Shown in pieces: positions 1 to 10,300 of a DNA stretch of 64,000 nucleotides. The notes beneath the pieces are model-generated. The model did no database searches, was not told the DNA's origin, and saw only the letters and a program-made list of their open reading frames with translations. The stretch is from contig CAIIXF020000004.1 in assembly GCA_903813345.2 (NCBI GenBank), positions 19,021,513 to 19,085,512 on the forward strand. Direction: 5' to 3'. Source of the stretch: Owenia fusiformis. Taxonomy: Eukaryota; Annelida; Polychaeta; Sabellida; Oweniidae. Position 1 is the first letter of the stretch; each line of letters opens with the position of its first letter. The position numbers were made by a program, and so were the translations under genes.

Positions 1-631
1 TTGCCTTTAATATACACATTTACAATGTTTTTACATTTCAAAACATGACTAGCTTAACATTCCCTACAATAATAGGAATAATTAGCATCGTGGCATGAGA
101 TAAACAATGTCTTATCATGAATTCAGAAAGAATTAAGAACTTAATGAATCCATTGTAAGGAGTGCCCACTCACTATTTTATTATTATCATTTTAGTAGCA
201 CCCCACTTTGAAAGTCAAATATGCTGCTGTATAGAACACCCTCATGATGGTATGAAGCCATAGGATAAACTGTTACATATAATTTTACATTCATCAAACT
301 GAAAGGCATTCTACAAAAGGAAAGAATCGTGAAGATTCCATCATAAAAAGGAAAAGTTATTCTCAAATGTTTTTCTGCAACTGGGTGTCCTTGATATTGA
401 CATAACTGTACATGTCCATTCTAAATCATGATGGTACATGTCATTGTTATAAAGTAATGAGTGGTCACACTTTAATTCAGATCATCAGATGTGATTGGAT
501 AATTAGGAAGAGAAAAAGAATTTAACAAATCATATTAAAGCATGTCTTCTTGCATAAATACCTAACCAGTCCATTCTTTCAGATATTAGTATATTTTGTT
601 TGTATTGATTTGATATGTATAGGATGTTCTA
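1..631. other. AT-rich DNA with no recognised feature
   Basis: I see no exon-like open frame with splice sites and no clear repeat here. It lies upstream of the first visible cadherin exon and may be an intron of that gene. Confidence 0.4.
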
Positions 632-839
632 ATTATCCCATAGTTGAGGCCAACCATGTTTAAACGTAAACCATGATACCATGGTATACCATGGTTTACC
701 ATGGTCTATCATGATCGGCAATGAAATTACCATCAACTCTGACCATGGTGGCAATGATGTTTTTTTGGTCAATTTTTGACCATGGTATACCATGGTATAT
801 CATGTTATACCATGTTTCATGGTATTTCATGTCCAAAGT

Positions 840-1560
840 TTGCCATCAAATACCATGGTATTTCATTGCCATGTTCCTGACCATCACTTACCATGGTATT
901 ACCATGGTATATCATGGTTGATTGCATTTCATGACATTTCATTGTAAGATGTGACAATCAAATACCATGGTATTTCAATGCCACGTTCCTGACCATAATT
1001 TACCATGGTATATCATGGTTGATGGCATTTCATTATAAGATGTGACAATCAAATACCATGGTCATACCATGGTATTTCATTGCCATGTTCCTGACCATCA
1101 TCTACCATGGTATTAACATTGTATATCATGGTTGATGGTATTTCATTGTACAATTTGACAATCAAATGTCATGGTCATACCATGATATTTTATTGTTATG
1201 TACCTGACCATCATTTACCATGGTATTACCATTGTATATCATGGTTGATGACATTTCATGGCATTTCATTGTACCGTGTGACAATCAATTACCATGGTCA
1301 TACAATGTCATTTCATTGCCAAAATCATAACTCTCATTTATCATGGTTTTATCATTGCATTTCATGGTTGGTGGTATTTCATGGCATTTTATTGTCAAAC
1401 CTGACCATCAAATACTATGGTCACACCATGGTATTTCATTGCCATAATCATAACTATCATTTATCATGGCATATCATTGTATTTCGTGGTTGATTGTATT
1501 TCATAGCATTTCATTGTCAAACCTGACCATCAAATACCATGGTTATATCATGGTATTTCA
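840..1560 (+). repeat. Tandem repeat of ~90-124-bp CCATGG-containing units
   Basis: A block marked by GACAATCAAATACCATGG (or the GACCATCAAAT variant) recurs at about 952, 1043, 1157, 1281, 1402 and 1525. Each is followed by a stretch reading roughly TTTCATTGCCATGTTCCTGA and another CCATGG. Unit length varies from about 90 to 124 bp. The long open frame over 1107-1493 is a by-product of the repeat. Confidence 0.75.
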
Positions 1561-2274
1561 TTACTAAAAAGAACTCTACAAGAGTCTCAAGTCTAAAATT
1601 GGTCAGAGTTGAAATGGATCATGAAATGCCACGTTTAACCATGAAATGCAATGAAATACAATGATTGATCATGATATGCAATGAAATGCAATGGTCTTTC
1701 TTGCAATGCAGTGAAATACAATGAAAGGCCATGTTCAAAAAGTATTTTTACATGAAATATCTTTATTAATAAATGTTGATTAGATAACCAAATTATTATA
1801 ATTAGTGATTCTGATATTCATCAAAATCACAACTTTATATACTTTTGTTCCTTTATTTAATAAATTAATTTCTATTATGAATAATTAAGTTAATAACCCT
1901 AGAAACAAATTTTTTTTTGTTAAACAAATATGCTTTACTTTTATTTGACTGTTGTCGGTTAAATAGGAGATCAACTTAATATTTTGTAAGTCAAACCTCC
2001 AGTCTTCGATTAAACATCTTGACTGTACTTCATTGCATTTGATGGTTTGAAACCATGAAATACTGCAAAATAGCAGTATTTTTAAATGCAAAATTTTAAG
2101 TATAGTTTCCAAAGTATACCATGGCAGGTCGTGATAATTAAATGGCTCCATTGCATATCATGGTTAAATGTCTAGACCATGATATCACTGCATTTGATGG
2201 TATTTGACCATGAAATACTGTGAAACGGTGGTATTTTTTAGATACAAAATTACATGTTAATTGACCATGGTATA

Positions 2275-2604
2275 CCATGGTATATCATGATCGTTAAATG
2301 GCACCATTGCATTTCATGGTCAGGAGCGTTTTTTTAACATGGAGTTTCCCATTGAAAAAATACTGCCGTTTCACAGTATTTCATGGTCAGAAACCATCAA
2401 ATGCAATGATATCATGGTCAAGAAACCATCAAATGCAATGATATCATGGCCGAGAACTTGACCATGATATCATTGCATTTGATGGTTTCTGACCATGAAA
2501 TACTTCGAAACGGCAGTATTTTTTCAATGGAAAACTCCATGTTAAAAACAAACTGTTAACAATGAATTGCAATGGTGCCATTTAACGTTCATGATCGGCC
2601 ATGG
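2275..2604. repeat. 144-bp inverted repeat (hairpin) inside the CCATGG element
   Basis: Bases 2275-2418 match the reverse complement of 2461-2604 over their whole length with about 10-15 mismatches. The landmark ACTGCCGTTTC..AGTATTTCATGGTCAGA appears in both. The spacer 2419-2460 repeats part of the left arm directly. Related single arms lie at about 2030-2165 and 2171-2260. Confidence 0.8.
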
Positions 2605-2876
2605 TATTACCATGGTATTTCATTGCATTTCATGGTCATATACCATGGTATACCATGGTCATACCATGGTATACAATGGTATGGCCATGGTCCATTTCAA
2701 CATGGAAATCATCTCATAGTTCACCTTCCAAAGCATTTCACAACAACATTCAGTTTTATTTGTCTGAACTATAGCCAAAACTTTAATCATTTCCATATTT
2801 GTGACGTCATGAAATCACCATGTAAGCATATAACATGTAACCATGTAACAATGCACATCACATTGATTCAAATCGG

Positions 2877-2937
2877 TGGAAAAAAGTGATATCTATGGAA
2901 TATTCTCCGTATTCCACAGATATCGCTTTTTTCCACA
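2877..2937. repeat. Hairpin, arms ~27 bp
   Basis: TGGAAAAAAGTGATATCT on the left faces AGATATCGCTTTTTTCCA on the right, separated by a short loop around 2905-2911, with only two mismatches. It sits just inside the right terminus of the CCATGG element. Confidence 0.75.
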
Positions 2938-3326
2938 CATTTGCAAAATATCATAAATATACGTATATAAGTGTTATTCTACAGATTTGACCTCAACTAT
3001 GGGATAATGATGTTTTTCTGCATGGTATAGGAGAGTCCCTTGCATAAATTGAGCATTTTTCTAATTTTGTAAAAATGGGGTGATTTTCTTCAACTTGACA
3101 TATGAGCTTTTTCTGTAAAGTGAGATTCAAAGATTGTGATATTCCTGTAAAATACATTGATGATAACTATGTCTTCAAATTGCAGTACATTTATTTCAAC
3201 ATTTCTAAAGGCCCAATATCACAATATTGGGATATTCCCCAGTACAGGAAGTAATTAAAACAAAATAGTGTGATTAATATTATTGTCATGTTTTTATCGT
3301 ACCTAATAATTATCCTACCTAATAAA

Positions 3327-4054
3327 GGTACGATATTGTAGTCAGCTTGACAGGCGGGCGGGCGGCGTCTCACTTTTCAGCTTGTCTACAGGTTTCCAGC
3401 CAAACCATTTGACAGATTCATCTGAAATTTTCAGGAATGTTTCTACGTATCAAAGTTAAGAACTGATCAGTTTTTTGGCATTCTGGGTAAATTTTAAGGT
3501 GGCCATTTTGGATTTTCCGTCCTAAAATCTTCACTTTCAAGACTTGTCTACAGGTTTCCAGCCAAACCATTTGACGGATTCATCTGAAATTTTCAGGGAT
3601 GTTTCTACGTATCAAAGTTAAGAACTGATGATTAGTTTTTTGGCATTCTGGGTAAATTTTAAGGTGGCCATTTTGGATTTCCGTCCTAAAATCTTCACTT
3701 TCAAGACTTGTCTACAGGTTTCAAGCCAAACCATTTGACGGATTCATCTGAAATTTTCAGGGATGTTTCTACGTATCAAAGTTAAGAACCGATTAGTTTT
3801 TTGGCATTCTGGGTAAAATTTAAGGTGGCCATTTTGGATTTTCCGTCCTAAAATCTTCACTTTCAAGACTTGTCTACAGGTTTCCAGCCAAACCATTGAT
3901 GGATTCATCTGAAATTTTCAGGGATGTTTCTACGTATCAAAGTTAACAACTGATTAGTTTTTGGGCATTCTGGGTAAATTTAAAGGTGGCCATTTTGGAT
4001 TTTCCGTCCTAAATTCTTCACTGTCACACTGCTGTGTTTTAGGTACGATATTGT
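3327..4054 (+). repeat. 162-bp minisatellite element, four units
   Basis: Units start at 3381, 3543, 3707 and 3869 with CTTGTCTACAGGTTTCCAGC and run about 162 bp. A 13-base direct repeat GGTACGATATTGT lies on both sides (3327-3339 and 4042-4054). A second locus with the same unit occurs at 16470-17335, so this is a dispersed, mobile minisatellite rather than a local expansion. Units contain GGCCATTTTGGATTTTCCGT and no lasting open frame. Confidence 0.85.
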
Positions 4055-4207
4055 TCACGTCTGTGCCTTGTTTCTAATTTGTACTATTCAATATTTATTT
4101 TTAATCTTAATATTATTTTGGACATCAGTTCTTTGAATTTTGAATATGTCTACTTTGACTACTCAAAATTTTTGAAACATAATGAGAAAGGTATAATGTT
4201 ATTGTAG

Positions 4208-4354
4208 GATAACCATCCACCAGTGAATGGGATTGACCAGTCCACACTGTTTAACACTGCCAACTTGACCATACACATACAGGATGGAGACAATCAAAAC
4301 CCTGCATTCAACCATAACCAATACTTTGCAATGGTGCCAGACAACATCACACAG
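4208..4354 (+). CDS. Cadherin exon a: end of a cadherin repeat and start of the next
   Basis: Acceptor TTATTGTAG precedes 4208 and donor GTAAAC follows 4354; 49 codons, phase 0 at both ends. It encodes the strand LTIHIQDGDNQNPAF, a typical inter-repeat calcium linker variant (DGDN in place of DxND), and then the first strand of the next repeat. Confidence 0.85.
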
Positions 4355-7300
4355 GTAAACTATCCATGTATATTGTACTGTCAACTTAAGGAAACATTAG
4401 ATTGAAAGGACAGTAAAATAGATACTTGCAGGAAATCTTCATCCTTAAATCAAAAGTCTGACTTTGAGATGTCTAATGCAAGCATTTTCATGTTATGTTA
4501 TGTTTTATTTATGTCTCACGCCATTTAAAATACATACAATTATAAAACAATACTATTAAAATTGTCTGGCCCGGCCGGTGTGGACCTATGAGAGACTAGA
4601 TTCAGCATGACTATATAAAAAGTTAAATTATCACAGTAGAGTATGTCTTTTTAAAATCATTTTTATAAGTGTTTTGGATAGTGTCCTTTGTAGGCTCTGT
4701 GTTGACATAATATTGCAAAATTTTTGAATATGGTTAAGCTGGTGAAAGTCAGGAATTTCCTTAACACAATCTAAAAACAATGGAGTTCTCAGTTCTTCAT
4801 AACTAGTGCACTGTAAAAGAAAATGAAACTCGTCCTCAACAGTTAAATTATCACAGTGACATCGGCGATCCTGGAGTGGGGTATTGTTATATCGTCCAGT
4901 TTCGATCTTCAATGGGAGTGTTCATGTGTTCAGGTTTCATGTATAAATCAAGGGTACATGTATCTAAAGTTCAAAAGTGGAGCATTATATCATTCAAACA
5001 TTTCTGTATCTCTTCATGTTAGTTATCCACAATCATGATTTTAATATTTTACAGTATACAATTGTTGACCTCTCCAGAGGTCAACCGGCAAAATTGTATA
5101 CCGAGACTGTAAACCGAGAAACTACTGTTGACCGCTAATCAACCAATCAGAATCGAGTATTTCAGTTGAGATACTAACAATAACTGTTGTTTCTAATGCA
5201 TTTTAGTTCGCAATTTGAACGCACTGTGATTATTTCAATATGAGTTTGAATAGACATTTTGAAGAAACATGATTAATGTTATACCAGAACGGTGTCACGA
5301 CTCACAAGGCATTACAGGATGTGTTTGGAAACATATTAATATAATTCTTTTGGGGCCAAAATGATAGTCTAAAAACATTTTGTTAAAGCTCTCTATCAAA
5401 TATTATAGGCTCCCCCATTATATAAGGACATATTTCAGATTCTTGAAATAATTAAGGAATTGTGGAGTTTTCTAGTTTTAATTCTGTTTGTTGATTTCTT
5501 GTTTTATTTGCAGGGTTCTTTGGTTACTGTAAAGCCTGAGGCAATTTTTGCGCGAGATCAGGACATTGGCATTAATGCATCTGTGCATTATGATATCACG
5601 TCAGACTCAATTAAAGGTGAGACACATGTAAACTTGTTATATGTTATATTGAGACCAGGACATTTGCATAAATGCATCTGTGCATTATGATATCACATCA
5701 GACTCAATGAAAGGTAAGACATATGTAAAATTGTTATATGTTATTAGGAGACCAGGACATTGGCATAAATACATCTTTGCGTTATGATATCACATCAGAC
5801 TCAATTAAAGGTGAGACACATGTAAACTTGTTATATGTTATATTGAGACCAGGACATTTGCATAAATGCATCTGTTTATTATGATATTACATCAGACTCA
5901 ATTAAAGGTGAGACACATGTAAACTTAGATAGACCTTACCATATTAATCCATTCTAAAGAAAACATCAATGAAATAAATAATACTTAGTAATAAGAAAAT
6001 AATTAACATGACATTTACTGATTTGTGATCTCGCTGCTGGTTAACATAATCAAAAAATCAGTAATATTGCTGATTTACTCCTTTAATATTACCATGTCCA
6101 TTGTTACAAAACTGCAGTCCTATACGAAACATTGTGTAAACTGTAAATTGCAATATAGCTTATACATTTTTAAAAACTCCCAATCTGCTGGTGATGATTT
6201 ATCCTGAAATATTTTTGTTGTTCTAGTTGTGATGGAACCTTAAAAGTGTCTGGCATTCATATATTTCTTTTTACAGGAGATGCTGAATATTTCTCTCTAG
6301 ACAATATAACTGCAGAGCTGCGTGTAGCCAAGGCTCCATTGGAGGCAAACAGGGTCTACTTTGTGCAAATAAAGGTAAATTACCTAGACAGTTTAGTGTA
6401 GCTAAGGCCCCATTGGAGGCAAACAGGGTCTACTTTGTGCAAATAAAGGTAAATTACCTAGACAGTTTAGTGTAGCCAAGGCTCCATTGGAGGCAAACAG
6501 GGTCTACTTTGTGCAAATAAAGGTAAATTAAACTGAGAGTTCAGTGTAGCTAAGGCCCCATTGGAGGCAAACAGGGTCTACTTTGTGCAAATTACACAGT
6601 AATTCTCTTTTTTCCTCAATTTGTACCATGCATATCTCTCTCCGCATAAACTCCATATCTAATACCTCCTAGTACATAACCCTTATATATTTCTGTGAGG
6701 GATGTATTCAAGTCACCCTATGGGCATCTTTGATCATACATTATGTTATTTCTATTTACAGGCTACTCAAGTTGATGATTTGGATCGCTATGCCATAGCA
6801 ACACTCAGAGTGGATGTCCAGGGACCTAACATGAATAGTCCAATATTTGAACAATCCATGTATAACATATCAGTGGCTGAAGGGCTACCAATAGGGGACT
6901 ATGTGTTGAGAGTACAGGCAATAGACTCAGACAAGGTATATATATTGCCATGACCAAGTTCAGAGACCAAGTGGGCTCTTTATGATATTGAGAAGGTGTG
7001 GCAAGATGTTGGTTGATTCCTATTCATAGACTGTCTCACCCAAACAAGTTGTGTTTAAATAGTCACACATTTGTTATTGCAACTAGGTGGGGAGAGGAGT
7101 GGTGTCGATACGGAGAACTGAATTCAACAATGTTATTCTCTTAAACCAATCATTGAAAACATTCTGTAAAAAAGCATGGTATTTTATGTAATGTTGACGG
7201 TTTGACAACAATTTAATGCGAAAATTATTTAGAAATATTTTATATAACTGTTTTTGTTAACATTTTTTGTTTTTTTAGTGCAATTGTTTTTGCTCCTTTG

Positions 7301-10300
7301 TACCAATTCTTGAGAATGAAATAAAATGTCTTTCCGAACCTTGTTGGAACAAAATAGCATATACAACATGTTTTTAGACCTCTCAATATTATAGTTATAC
7401 AAAGGAATTTTTGGTTGATTTTTAAAAAGTATTCAAAAAATTAAAACAAAATTCCCCCCCCCAAAATAGATAAAAATCAAGATAAACCCTTTATTTCATT
7501 AACAAGATACTTTTTAAAATCAACCAAAATTTCCTTTGTACAATTACAATATTGAGAGACCTAAACATGTTGTGTTTATGTCGTTTTGTTCCAATGAGGT
7601 TCGGGAAGATGTTTCATTTCACTCTGGAAACATGATACCAAGAACAAAACAAGTGTTTGATGTGTATAGTAGTAGAGATTTTCATTTTAAAAAAGTTCAT
7701 TTTCCAGACCAGGGTTCCCATCATTCATGGAAGTCACCTCTGCTTCCACCTCACCTGAGATAAACCCACTCACTTCACCATCACTGCTTAGTTGTTTAAA
7801 ACCCATTAATTCATCAGTTACTTGTTTCAGGGAGACACAGTGACATACAGTTTTAATGATCTAACTGCAAGTAAATTCTTCAATATTCATCCTACAAGGT
7901 AAAATATTTTACTGATTACATTACACATTAATTGTGCATCCTAAGGTCACTATACACTTATACAGATTAAATTATTACATGATCAATATTGAATATGAAC
8001 TTGTGTTTTTGGTGTTATTAACTGTTTTTATTGTTCTTATGAATGGTCATCGTGCATAAGGGGAACAAGATAAAATGTCTGTCATAAGAAATGTGTAATA
8101 TTGTATGCTGCCTGTACAATAACATCTATTTCTAGTGGAGAAATCACAACTGCCCAATCGCTGGACTATGAACAACAGAAATTTCATACATTCACAGTGA
8201 AGGCAACAGATTCACAATATGTAAGTTAATATTTGAATAATCATATAATATATGAAAATTTTGGGATTAGTAATTAGCAATGGCGTAGCGTCATAAACGT
8301 ATTAAAATGCCATGGCTACTCTCAAAATTTAGAAAACAGTTGATTTTCATATTGAAAAATTTTAGAATTTAAAAAAATGGACAATGATTCACAGAACGCT
8401 TCAAATCCAATCTCAATTCAAATTTTCTTGAGTGGACAACCCACTACCCCCCTCAAAGCTTGTTCGTTTCGATCACTTATGGCGTACACTTACAAAATAC
8501 CCATGCTATGCCAGTGATTAGTGGAGTTTGTTTGGTATCTAAATTAACCAGTTCATCTGAGCAACTTTTTGGTCCCAATATTTGAGACCTTACATGTTAG
8601 TACATGTACTAAATTATAGTCATCAGAATTGGTTCAAATCTCATTTGCTGCCTTTTAAGCATGGCATCCGCTGCGACAAGGATTTGCTGTTTTCTGAGTG
8701 TTAACATTTGTAATGCTTTTAAACATATATATTTGATCCACTTTCAGACGACTTCCTCAGTTGTGAATGTGAGAGTGACAGATGTGAATGACAACCCTCC
8801 TGTCTTTCAGCAGGACACATATATATTTGAAGGTGTAAAAGAGGATGACCACGTTATAGGGAAAGTGAAGGTTAGTACACTTAGAAGGTTTTTGCACTTC
8901 AGGAATAGAGTTGTACAGGAATACCTGTTTGACTTTATGCAAATGTTTTTATAAATATGTAGATTTTTATGGTAGTTTACAGAAAAACTTGACTGTAGTG
9001 AAACTATGTTGACAGGTTTGTACCATAAGTATGTGTATTATGTAGTCATTAATAAGCTTATCTGCAAGTAATATTTCAGCATATATACTACATTTGTATC
9101 ATTATGTAAATAACATCTTGATTTAATTATTTTTATACTTTGATGTAACAGATGAGTGTGTGTACTTGTATATTAAGAGTCAATAAAATATATATTGGGT
9201 GTCCCAAAAGTATTTTCTCTGCAATAGATAAACCAAATCTTTTGAGTAACTTAGGGTATCAACAACAAGTCTGCAATATATTTATATAGACAATCTGTCA
9301 CAACTTATTCTTGAATTGTCAAATTTCAAACAGTATGTCAAAATATCTCGTATCATGAAACAGTGCACTTATTTTAGTCAACATGAAGCCATTTATTCCA
9401 AGCAGAAGTCCTTTGAGCATTTCTTCCAGCAATATTGCTGCTACAGGGTGTCTAACAATCACAATTGTATGGCCATTTTACAAAACATGCTCAAAATATC
9501 GATCGTGTCTCTTGAGGCAAATTTGAACACATCTGGGGAAGTTTTTTTACTATATGCTTACTGATATCTTGTGAAGTGGCTCTCATTTTCTTTCTGATGT
9601 CAGTAGAATGGAACATTAACAAGTTTCAATTGTGCCAAATATGACTTAAAACCCATACAGAATGACTGATTTATCAAGATTTGTTTGGTTACCTTTTTAG
9701 CCCACCCTGTATGACATAATCATCCTGTCCTTTAATGTATGTTTAATTTAGTGCAGTAACAGTCTGTTGCTGTCACATGACTCTGCTCCTTGCCCGAAAA
9801 TTGCTTCACAATTATTGTTCCACCCCATTCTTTCTTCTTGAAACAGTTTTTAATGGTAGCCCTATCACTTTTACTCAAAGACATTGTACATCCTTTAAAA
9901 CTGAAACTGGACAACAACTAATTTTGAATACAGACAACATTGTAATAAATTAATAGAAAGACTCAGGAAACTCACTTTGTATGAGTAATAATTGGTTTCA
10001 TAATTGATTTTTCAGGCTACAGATCAAGAAGTAGGTTCCATGATAACATATAGCAAAGTTGGAGAAGATGAATTTTTTAAAATTGACCCAACATCAGGCG
10101 TGATATCCTTACGGGGAAATATATCAGCAATAGTTATGGAACAATACAACTTATTTATAAGAGCCACAGACTTAGGAGTGCCACCTATTGACAGTTACTG
10201 CACAGTTATTATAACATTTCCACCAGTTCCCTTCCCAACTCCCCAAACTATTCTTTCCATAAAGAAGCAGACTGATCTAATCCTTGTCATAGTCCTGTCT

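Larger units (their letters stand above)
632..3008. mobile_element. CCATGG-rich element with 22-bp terminal inverted repeats
   Basis: The ends at 632-653 and 2987-3008 are inverted copies (ATTATCCCATAGTTGAGG, then YCAA) with one mismatch. The flanking 9 bp on each side (GATGTTCTA and GATGTTTTT) are an imperfect direct repeat, as a target-site duplication would be. The interior is dominated by CCATGG and TACCATGGTA palindromes, a tandem array near 840-1560 and a 144-bp inverted repeat near 2275-2604. I see no transposase frame; open frames inside are low-complexity and follow the repeats. I read it as a non-autonomous DNA element; the superfamily is not identified. Confidence 0.6.

Noticed and set aside
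1107-1493. 128-codon plus-strand open frame
   Set aside because: It lies wholly in the CCATGG tandem repeat; the product is a repeated HGHTM/ISW pattern with no domain.
6702-6953. Longer version of cadherin exon d starting at an upstream ATG
   Set aside because: The TATTTACAG acceptor at 6761 and the continuous cadherin fold place the exon start at 6762; upstream residues do not fit the repeat.
9316-9564. 82-codon plus frame inside the mariner-type element
   Set aside because: No transposase motif; composition is that of AT-rich non-coding DNA.
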